Below, in pieces: positions 32,721 through 40,352 of a DNA stretch of 40,352 nt (positions within the stretch are counted from its first letter, which is position 1; every line of letters begins with the position of its first letter). The stretch comes from JANXLS01 sp037129555 (GTDB taxonomy: Bacteria; Planctomycetota; SZUA-567; H5-PLA8): assembly GCA_037129555.1 (NCBI GenBank), contig JBAXUS010000035.1, positions 1 to 40,352 on the forward strand. The letters are read 5' to 3'. The notes beneath the pieces are model-generated. The model was given only the letters and a program-made list of their open reading frames with translations, searched no databases and had not been told where the DNA came from. Made by a program: the position numbers and the translations under genes.

Positions 32721-32746
32721 ACGGCCCAAGCAAAAACCTGGGCCGT
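32721..32746 (-). terminator. Weak terminator or attenuator after the second secretin
   Basis: An 8-bp stem ACGGCCCA / TGGGCCGT with a 10-nt loop lies 29 bp past the secretin stop. On the minus strand it is followed by TTTCTT. It may reduce read-through into the giant TPR gene. Confidence 0.5.
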
Positions 32747-32774
32747 CGTAGGACTATTGACGCGCTAATTAATT

Positions 32775-35663
32775 CTACCGTGAAGTCTTGAAAGGGGTGC
32801 TGCAGGTATTGCAGCTGCGGCACTTTTCAATCTTCGGTTCTTCCGGGCGAGGGTACTTCGCCAACGGGGAGCTTTTTTCGCTGATATTCGCTTCCTCTTC
32901 ATCGAACAAAATGATGCGCGAGTTGACCAACACCAGCAAATTGCGGCGAACACGTTCTTTGTTGTTCGTCGAGAAGAACCGACCGACGACCGGCAAGTCA
33001 GACAACATCGGAACACCCGTCTTCGTGTCGATCTTACGATCGTTGATCAAACCCGAGAAGAGCATCGTACCGTTGTCCGGAATCGTCACGGTCGTGTTGA
33101 TCGAGCGCAATTCCAAATTCGGTAATTCGATCGGCAAATTGATCGATCCGCCACCGGCACTGATGTTTCCACCATTCGTAATGAAGACGATGAGCGGCGG
33201 AGTCAATTCGACGGCCGTGCCCGGCTTCAATTCAAGCGTAATATACTTCTTGTCATTCGAAACCGTCGGCTTGACTTCGAGGACCACACCGGTCAGGAAG
33301 CTGCTGATGACCGGATCAAACACGGCGCCTGAAACGTCGTAATCTTTGATGTACGAGCGTTGCTGGGCCACCATGACGTGCGCGCGTTGATTGTTGAACT
33401 GCATCAACTTCGGCGCCAACAGCTGATCGGATGTTTGATCCTTTCGAACGGCCTGAAGTACAGCGCTCGTCTGCAAACTCTGCAAGAAGCGGAACTGGAA
33501 CAATGCGCCCTGCTGAGGATTGCTTTGCACTGACTGCCCCAAAACTGACGACAGCGGATTGGCGGGCAGAATGTTTTGAGTCAAACCTTGGAACAACACA
33601 GGCGAATTCAAAATCTTCGAGAACCACTGGCGACGCACACCGACCGGGGCCAATGCAGGGCCAACGGACGAATTGCCCTGGTTCGGAAAATTGGCGTCCA
33701 ATCGTGGGTGTAACAACAAAATAGGCAACGGTCCCTTTGCACGGTTGACGTAGGGAGGAGTCGCTTGGAAGTTCTGGAACTGGAACGCTGGCGACGATTG
33801 AATATCAGACGGAATCTGTTGCAAACCCGGTCCACCGCCCACACCAAACAAGCCGAAACGGGACGGCTGATTCAACGGATCCACAGCCGCATTGGCCAAC
33901 TGCGTTGCATTCGGAGCCGCATCCAAGCCCGTCAAGCTAATACCAATTGTTTCCAAAAAATTGTCGCTGACGTCAACAAAGCGAACCTGAGTGAGCACCT
34001 GAATCGTCTGCGTTTCACGGAAACTGCGCAACAGCTGGCGGATGCGGTCATGAACTTCCGGACGCTGGAAAACGACGAGTTTTCCGTTGCTGACGTCGAT
34101 CGTGAACTGCGGATCGGTGAATTCAGCCTGAAGAATCTTTTCTTTAATCAACGACGCCAAATCGGTGTCGAGCAGTCCACCACTTGAAGGCGGCGCTGCG
34201 AACGGATCGACACCACCCGCCCCCGCTGCACCGGCAGCCGCCGTACCCACGTCAATACGCGGTCCGGGGAAGTCTGTTACGGTCGTCGTCAAATCGCGGA
34301 TATCATAAATTTCAAGCTCTCCGCCCGCAGCCACATCCGCCTTCTTCGTGATGAACACGGCTTGATTGCGAAGTTCGTATTCCAACTCAGCGAGCTTCAA
34401 CACCCACTTTAAGGCTGAATCAAGCGGCATATCCTTGACATTGAGACTGATCGGATTCTTGCCGACTTCGCCAGCAGCTTTCGGATCGAGAATGATGCTG
34501 ATCTTGCTCTGTGAGCTCAGGAACTTGATCGCTTCTTCAAGCGGATTGTCCAAGAATTCGAACGTGACGAGACGCTTGAGTTTATTGCGAATTTCGTCCT
34601 TCCACGGTTCTTCGGCGCGACGGCGGGACTCTTGCGCGGTGCGTTGAGCGATCTGGCGCCAGTCGTCTGGATAGATCAAATAGCTGCTGTGTGGAATATT
34701 GTAGCGATCCGCCTGTTCACGATTCAGCGCAAAGTTTTCTTTGTACTCTTCCTTAATCTTTTTATCGCGAGCGTCGAACGCCAAGTCGCGGGTGGCGACA
34801 AGAATCTTGTTGGCATCAACGTTACCCGGATCCAATTCGAGAACTTTTTGAGCTTGGGACTGAGCCAAGGCGTAACGTCCCGTGTCCAAAGCGTTCCGAG
34901 CGCGATCAAGCGCTTCGTTGAGGAGCCGTTCGTTCTCGCGGCGGCGGCGTTCCATTTCGGAACGTGCAGCGCGATCCGCTTCGGTGCGAGCCGTTTTCTC
35001 AATACTGTCGCGCAGTGATTTGATTGACTTTTCACATTCCGAAATCAACTTGGTCGCATCTGCGGCTTGAGTCGAGGTGTCCACGTCAGCCGGCAGGAAC
35101 TTGCAGATTTCACGGACATGTTCGAATTCCTTGATGGCATTTTCCAAGCGCATGATCTTTTCAGCGGTGCCCAAATTGGATTCGTCTTTGGACTGCTGAA
35201 TGTAGCGCCGACCGCGATCCAGACGGTTGTCGAGTTCAACCATGCGCGCCTGAATTTCGACCTGGCGGTATTCGGCGACATTTTGCATCGCGCCACGAAT
35301 GCGTTCTGAACGGACACCAAATTTATCGCGAACCTGCTGCAACAACGCGCGAACCTTTTCATTGGTGCGGTCGAGCTTGACCGCGAGTTCCAATTCTTTC
35401 TTGGCAGCTTCGTAGTCAAAGCTGTCGTACATCCGCTTGCCTACTTGGTAGTGGTTTTCAACTTCAGCTTCGATTTCTTTTTGCAACTTCGCCTGGTTGG
35501 CAGCTTCAGTATCGAGCAGCGCTTTGATCTTGTCGTCGGTCGGTGACGGAGCCGGAGCAGGTGTGGGTTCTCCCGCCTGAACAGTGAACGTCAACGCTGT
35601 GGCCAGCGCCAATAGAACTGCGCCAATTTTCTTAAAGTGCATAGTGTCGTGTCCAATTCTCAT
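32775..35663 (-). CDS. Secretin with N-terminal TPR region (PilQ/Amuc_1098-like)
   Basis: A 962-residue outer-membrane secretin. A signal peptide (HFKKIGAVLLALATALTFTVQA) is followed by a TPR/coiled-coil region (about 30-320). Next come an STN-like domain (about 375-455, 'FEFLDNPLEEAIKFLSSQS'), a linker with 'LEIYDIRDL..TDFPGP' and N-domains ('GKLVVFQRPEVHDRIRQLL'). The C-terminal secretin barrel has the signature 'GTMLFSGLI ... GVPMLSDLPVVGRFF'. The last residues contain three cysteines (EKCRSCNTCST). The start at 35663 has GGAG 7 nt upstream; ATG 35642 is an alternative that keeps the signal peptide. It should form a multimeric gated channel. It is a paralogue of the adjacent upstream secretin. 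No pilin or ATPase genes are near. Confidence 0.9.
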   Translation of the reverse strand: MRIGHDTMHFKKIGAVLLALATALTFTVQAGEPTPAPAPSPTDDKIKALLDTEAANQAKLQKEIEAEVENHYQVGKRMYDSFDYEAAKKELELAVKLDRTNEKVRALLQQVRDKFGVRSERIRGAMQNVAEYRQVEIQARMVELDNRLDRGRRYIQQSKDESNLGTAEKIMRLENAIKEFEHVREICKFLPADVDTSTQAADATKLISECEKSIKSLRDSIEKTARTEADRAARSEMERRRRENERLLNEALDRARNALDTGRYALAQSQAQKVLELDPGNVDANKILVATRDLAFDARDKKIKEEYKENFALNREQADRYNIPHSSYLIYPDDWRQIAQRTAQESRRRAEEPWKDEIRNKLKRLVTFEFLDNPLEEAIKFLSSQSKISIILDPKAAGEVGKNPISLNVKDMPLDSALKWVLKLAELEYELRNQAVFITKKADVAAGGELEIYDIRDLTTTVTDFPGPRIDVGTAAAGAAGAGGVDPFAAPPSSGGLLDTDLASLIKEKILQAEFTDPQFTIDVSNGKLVVFQRPEVHDRIRQLLRSFRETQTIQVLTQVRFVDVSDNFLETIGISLTGLDAAPNATQLANAAVDPLNQPSRFGLFGVGGGPGLQQIPSDIQSSPAFQFQNFQATPPYVNRAKGPLPILLLHPRLDANFPNQGNSSVGPALAPVGVRRQWFSKILNSPVLFQGLTQNILPANPLSSVLGQSVQSNPQQGALFQFRFLQSLQTSAVLQAVRKDQTSDQLLAPKLMQFNNQRAHVMVAQQRSYIKDYDVSGAVFDPVISSFLTGVVLEVKPTVSNDKKYITLELKPGTAVELTPPLIVFITNGGNISAGGGSINLPIELPNLELRSINTTVTIPDNGTMLFSGLINDRKIDTKTGVPMLSDLPVVGRFFSTNNKERVRRNLLVLVNSRIILFDEEEANISEKSSPLAKYPRPEEPKIEKCRSCNTCSTPFKTSR

Positions 35664-35740
35664 CGAGATTCTCCCTACCCCGCCAAGTCCAGTTTCCGAT
35701 TCGGTCCTACAGTCAGCCGCGAGCGTGTTTAACAGCGCGA

Positions 35741-38700
35741 CTAGCGGAGCAGCTTCTCTTCTTCTTCATTGAACAAAATGATGCGCGGACTGATCAAAAT
35801 CGCCAAATTGCTCTTGGCATTGTCTACCACGTTCCAGCGGAACAAGCGACCGATCACGGGCAGATCGCTCATGAACGGAACACCGTTTTCTGCGTTGAAT
35901 TTCACGTTCTTATACAGACCGCCGATCAGCATCACGCCGCCGTCCGGCACGGTCGCCGTGGTGCGGACTTTTTGGATCGAAAGTTCGGGGAATTGAATCG
36001 GGAAGGACAACAGCACGATCACGTTAACTTGCGCGCCGCTGTTGACGGAGAACGTGTCGATCTGGCGCGTCACGAAGTTCGTCAATTCAGTCACGGTCGG
36101 GCGCAATTCCAAGGTCACGTACTTACGATCACTCGATACGATCGGCTTGACGTCCAATACAACGCCGACAAGGAACTGACGGACCACTGGATCGTAGCTG
36201 TCGCCGGAGATTTCGTAGTCGGCAACGTATGACTGTTGGCGAGCCACGAACATGTTCGCGCGTTGTGTGTTGAACACGGTCAAACGCGGTGCGATCAACG
36301 TGCTGGTGTTTTCGCGGACGGCCAGCGCTCGAATGAACGCCTGCATCTGAGTGCCATTAAGTATGGTGACTTGGCCGGAGAATCCACCTTGTCGTACCGT
36401 GTTCCCTGCGTCCTGCGCCGAAATCGTGCTCGGATCATTCGGGAAGAAGTTGATGGCATGATTGACAATCGAGCCGACAGTCGAGAACAAGCCGCCGTTG
36501 GTTCTCGTCGGTGCGCTCACGAGACCGGGGAACGGCACGTTCGGCGGTGTCTGATCGGTGTTACCTGGAACGCGCGGCTGCTGGAAGCCAGTCGGAGCTC
36601 CGAGGCGGCGGATGTCGCCGAAGTCGCCGAACAGAACGTTCGGATCCAACCCTTGGAATTCAACACCGGTCTGCTCGAGATAGGCTTCGCGGATCGTCAA
36701 GAAGCGCGATTCAATGTTGATCATCATCTTCTGCGTCGAGCGGAAGTTTCCGAGCAACTGTTCGATAAGCTTGTGAATTTCAGGGCGTTGCATGACGACG
36801 AGCTTTCCACCCTTTTCTTCGATCGATGCACCCGTCGCCGGATCCCATGACAGCGGCATGATGCGGGTCTTGATCATTTCCTGGATGGTCGCATTCGTCG
36901 GAGGTGTGGCTTTGGCTGCGCCGGCACCGAATGCTGCCAACCCTCCACCACCGCCACCGCCGCTCTTGTCACCCGCGACTGTGATCTGGAATTCAGGGCC
37001 CGGGAAATCGGTGATGCCCGAGGTCAAATCGCTCACATCATAGATGCGCATTTCAAGCGGAGCCTGAAGCGCTTGCGCCTTGCCGATGTACACGGCGTGA
37101 TCCTGAAGCACGTATTCCAATTCGGCCAGCTTCAAAATCCAGTCGAGTGCCACGTCGAGGCTCATGTCGGGAACGCGGAGGTTAATCAAGGGTGGACTTG
37201 CGGCCAGAACCTTCGGGTCCACGATCATGGTCACGTTCGACAAACTGCGCAATTGTCCGATGACGTCGACGAGTTGCGTGTCAACAAATTCCAGCGCGAC
37301 TTTGCGTTGGAGCTTCTTACGAATTTCGAGCTTCCAAGGTTCTTCCTGAACTTTTCGACCAATGGCCACTTCAGAGCGCTTGCTAATTGTATCCCAGCCT
37401 GCAGGATACTGAATGAGTGGAGCACTGCTAATCGTCTGTTCTTCGTTGTCCAGCATCTGCTGGCGGTATTCTTCTCGATACAGTTCTTTGAATTCTTTGC
37501 GTTCATTGTCGTGAGCGAGAGAACGAGCGCGCTGCTTGAGCTTTTCGGCGTCGGCATTCAACGGGTCATTCATCAAGACGCGCAGGGCCATTTGTTCGGC
37601 ACCTTTGTAGTCGTGAATTCGAATCAACGCGTCGACGTGTTCCAACATTTTTGAAATGCGGAAATTGTGCATCTGGGATTCTTTATCTCGACTGTCCACC
37701 ACAGCAGCAGCAGCCTCAGTCCGTCTATTGAAGCGAATTTCTTCGTTGTATTTGTCGATCTTTCCGCGAACACGGTTCAAGGCTTCATCGGCTTGAGCGC
37801 GCAATCCGGGCAATTCAGCCGCTGGCGGCATCCAGTTGATGATTTCGATCATGCGGCGGTACTTGTCTTGAGCTTGTTCCAGGAAGCGGAGGCGTTCGGA
37901 GATCGACGCGGTTTTCTTCGCGCCAACTGCTTCCATGACGGTTTCACTACCACGTGCTTCGAGGGTACGCGCTTCTTCAAAATTGTGCGAAAGCGTGATC
38001 GCCTGTTCCTGAACCTTAACGCGTTCCTGGTTGGCAAGATTGCGCATCATCGGGCCGAAACCGGAATCCATATTGAGGAGCGATTTGACGGTCTTCAAGG
38101 ATTCCAGAGCGCGTTCGTGGGTCGGGTCAATGGTGAGGGCGCGTTCGAAATACGGCTTGGCCTTTTCGTATTCCCATGTGTCGTACAACCGGCGACCCGT
38201 TTGATAGGCCGCTTCGGATTCGCGGGCATATGCTTCACGTTGAACGCCCTGGGTTTTATGAGCATCGGCCAACAACCGCGCGGCGCGCTGTTCGATGGTT
38301 TCAGCGACCGGCGGCGTTTCGGGCTTGGGTGCTGGAGTGGGCGCAGGCGGCGTCTTGTCTTTATTCTTGTCGTCTTCAGCAACATTGGCAGACGGAGTGA
38401 CAGGAACGACAGGCACGACCGGAGCGGGCTTGACGTCGCCGGTATTCGTTGGGACGGCATTCACTACAACTTTTTTATCCGCAGCAGGCGCAAGAGCAAC
38501 GACAGGCTTGACGACGAGCGCTTGCGCGGTTTCCGTGGCTTGCTTGTTCAACAAAGCAAGCGCTTCGCTACGCTTTTGTTCGTCGCTGGGTTCAGTTTTA
38601 ACAGGAGCGGAAACCGGCGCAACCGCGACCGCTTCCGGCTTGTTGTCTTCGATTTTGATGGCTTCCAGTTTGACTTCATCCTTCGGCGCAGATTTCACTT

Positions 38701-39355
38701 CCGGCTTTGATTCTACGGCGATCTTTTCATCCTTCGCCGGAACCGGTGCAGGTGTTACCGGCGCAATGGCGACAGGAGCGACTTCGACTTTTTTGACGTC
38801 CACTTTGGGCGCATCGATTTTGACGTCAACCTTTTCCGGCGTCTTCACATCCGTCTTGGCGACTTCGGTCACTGCGGCGATTTTTTCAACCGGAGCGACA
38901 GTCTTGACGACGGCGATGGGTGCAACTTCTTTTTTCACCTCATTCGTCGTCGTTGTAACAGGGGCACTCACCACTTTAAACGCGTCGGCGATGACAACAA
39001 CTTCGCCTTCTACGGCATCAGGAAGGTGCAGTTCGTTTTTGCCCTTCGCTGAATCATCTTGTTTTTCGTCTTGGGCGTTTTTGGTAATCGCGACTAATTT
39101 GATGTTACGATTATTGGAGACCGCTTGCGGAGTACGATTTTTGGAGTCGGACAAATCGATGGTATCAGCATCTGGCAGGTCGGCAGGCGACGCACTATCC
39201 AACACAGAACGCTTGGGCGCCTCAGCCGCAGCGATGCTCGTGGGGGGCGCATCAAACTCCGCACCCAAGTCACCTTTTTTGTTAGCACAACTGGACAGCC
39301 CCGCAAACACACCTGCGATGAGCGCTATTCCGGCTAGAGTACGCAATCGGTTCAT
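35741..39355 (-). CDS. Secretin lipoprotein with long Pro/Ala/Val/Lys spacer and TPR region
   Basis: A 1204-residue secretin. It starts with a lipoprotein signal (lipobox L20-S-S-C23, followed by Ala-Asn), which predicts an outer-membrane lipid anchor. About 330 residues of low-complexity Val/Ala/Pro/Lys/Glu spacer follow, then a TPR/coiled-coil region (about 370-660) and an STN-like domain (about 690-775, 'ALEFVDTQLVDVIGQLRSLS'). Then come 'MRIYDVSDL..TDFPGP', a glycine-rich loop, N-domains ('GKLVVMQRPEIHKLIEQLL') and the secretin barrel with 'GVMLIGGLY ... GVPFMSDLPVIGRLF'. Secretins usually need a separate pilotin; here the subunit itself is lipidated. First gene of the four-gene block, 77 bp before the second secretin. 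An AAGGA site lies 13 nt before the ATG. Confidence 0.9.
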   Translation of the reverse strand: MNRLRTLAGIALIAGVFAGLSSCANKKGDLGAEFDAPPTSIAAAEAPKRSVLDSASPADLPDADTIDLSDSKNRTPQAVSNNRNIKLVAITKNAQDEKQDDSAKGKNELHLPDAVEGEVVVIADAFKVVSAPVTTTTNEVKKEVAPIAVVKTVAPVEKIAAVTEVAKTDVKTPEKVDVKIDAPKVDVKKVEVAPVAIAPVTPAPVPAKDEKIAVESKPEVKSAPKDEVKLEAIKIEDNKPEAVAVAPVSAPVKTEPSDEQKRSEALALLNKQATETAQALVVKPVVALAPAADKKVVVNAVPTNTGDVKPAPVVPVVPVTPSANVAEDDKNKDKTPPAPTPAPKPETPPVAETIEQRAARLLADAHKTQGVQREAYARESEAAYQTGRRLYDTWEYEKAKPYFERALTIDPTHERALESLKTVKSLLNMDSGFGPMMRNLANQERVKVQEQAITLSHNFEEARTLEARGSETVMEAVGAKKTASISERLRFLEQAQDKYRRMIEIINWMPPAAELPGLRAQADEALNRVRGKIDKYNEEIRFNRRTEAAAAVVDSRDKESQMHNFRISKMLEHVDALIRIHDYKGAEQMALRVLMNDPLNADAEKLKQRARSLAHDNERKEFKELYREEYRQQMLDNEEQTISSAPLIQYPAGWDTISKRSEVAIGRKVQEEPWKLEIRKKLQRKVALEFVDTQLVDVIGQLRSLSNVTMIVDPKVLAASPPLINLRVPDMSLDVALDWILKLAELEYVLQDHAVYIGKAQALQAPLEMRIYDVSDLTSGITDFPGPEFQITVAGDKSGGGGGGGLAAFGAGAAKATPPTNATIQEMIKTRIMPLSWDPATGASIEEKGGKLVVMQRPEIHKLIEQLLGNFRSTQKMMINIESRFLTIREAYLEQTGVEFQGLDPNVLFGDFGDIRRLGAPTGFQQPRVPGNTDQTPPNVPFPGLVSAPTRTNGGLFSTVGSIVNHAINFFPNDPSTISAQDAGNTVRQGGFSGQVTILNGTQMQAFIRALAVRENTSTLIAPRLTVFNTQRANMFVARQQSYVADYEISGDSYDPVVRQFLVGVVLDVKPIVSSDRKYVTLELRPTVTELTNFVTRQIDTFSVNSGAQVNVIVLLSFPIQFPELSIQKVRTTATVPDGGVMLIGGLYKNVKFNAENGVPFMSDLPVIGRLFRWNVVDNAKSNLAILISPRIILFNEEEEKLLR

Positions 39356-39447
39356 TCGACCGCGCCGTCCTTTCTACCTGAGCCTGTGCGAGCGTGTCTC
39401 GTCAAAAACACGTCGTACCTGAATCGTTTTATGGATAACTCCCAGTA

Positions 39448-39475
39448 ACTTTACAGGTTTTTCGTTTTTCGTCAA
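39448..39475 (-). promoter_or_regulatory. Candidate promoter of the secretin/TPR block
   Basis: On the minus strand TTGACG (39475-39470) and TAAAGT (39453-39448) are separated by 16 bp, about 93 bp before the secretin lipoprotein ATG. Confidence 0.4.
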
Positions 39476-39523
39476 GCCTAATGTAACATTTATACAGGTT
39501 TTAGGGCGGTTTCTGTTTTCAGA

Positions 39524-39538
39524 TGTGATCGAATCACA
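39524..39538. promoter_or_regulatory. 15-bp palindrome, copy 1 (possible operator)
   Basis: TGTGAT-CGA-ATCACA, a perfect 6-3-6 inverted repeat. It matches copy 2 at 39596-39610 except at one symmetric position. It differs from a classical CRP site, which has a 6-bp spacer between TGTGA and TCACA. Confidence 0.45.
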
Positions 39539-39595
39539 GCACCGCGCTCAATTTTTCAGCCGATTAAACCATTAACTTATCCCAATCCATCGATC

Positions 39596-39610
39596 TGTTA
39601 TCTTATAACA
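39596..39610. promoter_or_regulatory. 15-bp palindrome, copy 2 (possible operator)
   Basis: TGTTAT-CTT-ATAACA, perfect 6-3-6 inverted repeat, centre 72 bp from copy 1. Together they fit TGTKAT-N3-ATMACA. Confidence 0.45.
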
Positions 39611-39877
39611 TATTGTTTGGTCTATACATATACACTCCGAAACGCGTCACACCTTAAATCACAGTGCCGGAACACCGTTTTAGGACGAGTCACATCCTTT
39701 TTGGGGCGAATGACATGTGGAATCGATAAAATTCGATGGTCATCCCCATTTTTCGAAAATCTTATTCGTCTTTCTGATCGATAACACATCTAGAAACGTG
39801 TCGCGGATTGATGGTTAACCCCGTGACGACACGAGCAGATCGATACGTACCACATCTAGTCGAGGAGAGGGATTGCA

Positions 39878-40352
39878 ATGGCGTATTATATGGGGATCGA
39901 CATCGGCACGTCCGGGACACGCGCGATTGTCATTGACGAAACGGGCAATTTACGCGGCGTGGGGACGGCGATGCATACGTGCCAGTCGCCTCAACCGCTC
40001 TGGAGCGAACAATCTCCGACCGAGTGGTGGGACGCGGTGAAGAGTGCGGTGCCTGCGGCTGTCAAAGCGGCTGGGATCAATCCGGCCGAGATCAAAGGTG
40101 TCGGCCTCTCGGGCCAGATGCACGGACTCGTGCTGCTCGGAAAAAATCATGAGGTGCTGCGCCCGGCGATTTTGTGGAACGATCAACGCACGGTGGCGGA
40201 ATGCACGGAGATCACAGACCGTGCCGGCGGTGCTTCAAAATTACTCGAATACGTCAGCAACCCGGCATTGACCGGATTTACGGCTCCGAAAATTCTATGG
40301 GTGCGCAAGAATGAACCGCGCGTTTTCGAGCAGGCCATCAAAGCGCTGCTGC
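39878..40352 (+). CDS. xylB: Xylulokinase, 5' part (runs off the window)
   Basis: The first 158 residues of a FGGY-family sugar kinase. The ATP-binding start is 'MGIDIGTSGTRAIVID'. Xylulokinase-specific stretches follow: 'WSEQSPTEWWDAV', 'GVGLSGQMHGLVLLG' and 'LRPAILWNDQRTVAEC' (the SGQMHG and WNDQR motifs bind the sugar), then 'NPALTGFTAPKILWV'. It phosphorylates D-xylulose to D-xylulose 5-phosphate for the pentose phosphate pathway. The ATG at 39878 follows a strong GAGGAGAGG site 7 nt upstream. Divergent from the secretin block. The C-terminal two-thirds lie beyond the right edge. Confidence 0.93.
   Translation, partial: MAYYMGIDIGTSGTRAIVIDETGNLRGVGTAMHTCQSPQPLWSEQSPTEWWDAVKSAVPAAVKAAGINPAEIKGVGLSGQMHGLVLLGKNHEVLRPAILWNDQRTVAECTEITDRAGGASKLLEYVSNPALTGFTAPKILWVRKNEPRVFEQAIKALL

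Larger units (their letters stand above)
39356..39877. other. Divergent regulatory region between secretin block and xylulokinase
   Basis: About 520 bp without a gene, more AT-rich than its surroundings. It holds the candidate secretin promoter and two matching 15-bp palindromes. It also has a nested inverted repeat (ATGAC 39710-39714 with GTCAT 39739-39743, and ATCGA with TCGAT inside) and a repeated GATCGATA ... CACATCTAG element (39776-39793 and 39838-39859) just before the xylulokinase ribosome site. Confidence 0.6.

Noticed and set aside
32775..39355. Type II secretion or complete type IV pilus locus
   Set aside because: Only secretins are present; no GspE/PilB ATPase, GspF/PilC platform or prepilin-like N-terminus was found in the window.
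38295..39422. 375-codon plus-strand frame rich in Ser/Thr/Ala opposite the secretin lipoprotein spacer
   Set aside because: Composition is the antisense of the Val/Ala/Pro/Lys spacer; no start site or motif.
39524..39538. Classical CRP binding site
   Set aside because: The half-sites TGTGA/TCACA are present but the spacer is 5 bp, not 6. The matching second palindrome TGTTAT-N3-ATAACA suggests a different regulator.

Overview
The window is about 40 kb of moderately GC-rich, gene-dense bacterial chromosome. The gene content points to the PVC superphylum (Planctomycetota, or Verrucomicrobiota/Lentisphaerota). The pointers are exported DUF1080 and NIPSNAP proteins, secretins with N-terminal TPR and an 'IYDVxDL...DFPGP' segment, a large tubulin-like protein, a type III polyketide synthase operon, and L-fuconate dehydratase. 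This is inference from family content: there is no rRNA, tRNA or marker gene to settle it. I saw no phage, insertion sequence or CRISPR array.

Layout. 1-5.4 kb: the 3' end of an unrecognised gene, a Nudix hydrolase, an L-fuconate dehydratase, then, on the minus strand, a sugar-nucleotide-type epimerase and the ATPase of a monosaccharide ABC importer. 5.6-11.1 kb: two very large convergent genes, a tubulin/FtsZ-like GTPase-family protein and a membrane polyferredoxin fused to a cyclic-nucleotide-binding domain. 11.4-14.4 kb: a tight three-gene operon (methyltransferase, FAD oxidoreductase, type III PKS) probably making a modified alkyl-resorcinol/pyrone or quinone lipid. 14.4-19 kb: the ABC permease, a thioredoxin-like protein, a small unknown gene, scpB (chromosome segregation) and an AlaC-like aminotransferase.

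19.1-25.4 kb, all on the minus strand: three toxin-antitoxin-type pairs (PIN/AbrB, HigB/HigA, DUF5615/DUF433) interleaved with a DUF1080 protein and two radical SAM/SPASM enzymes that resemble AhbD and AhbC of siroheme-dependent heme synthesis. The HigB toxin frame is broken by an in-frame TAA. 25.8-27.0 kb: a cold-shock protein and a secreted double-NIPSNAP protein.

27.3-39.4 kb: a 12-kb minus-strand block of four exported proteins, in transcription order a secretin lipoprotein (1204 aa), a second secretin (962 aa), a giant TPR protein (1261 aa) and a smaller TPR protein (457 aa). No pilin, ATPase or inner-membrane platform gene is present, so this looks like a dedicated outer-membrane/periplasmic assembly of unknown purpose and is the best candidate for an undescribed system here. 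A 520-bp regulatory region with two matching 15-bp palindromes separates it from a divergent xylulokinase gene that runs off the right edge. Together with the ABC importer parts and the fuconate dehydratase, xylulokinase suggests growth on plant or algal sugars.
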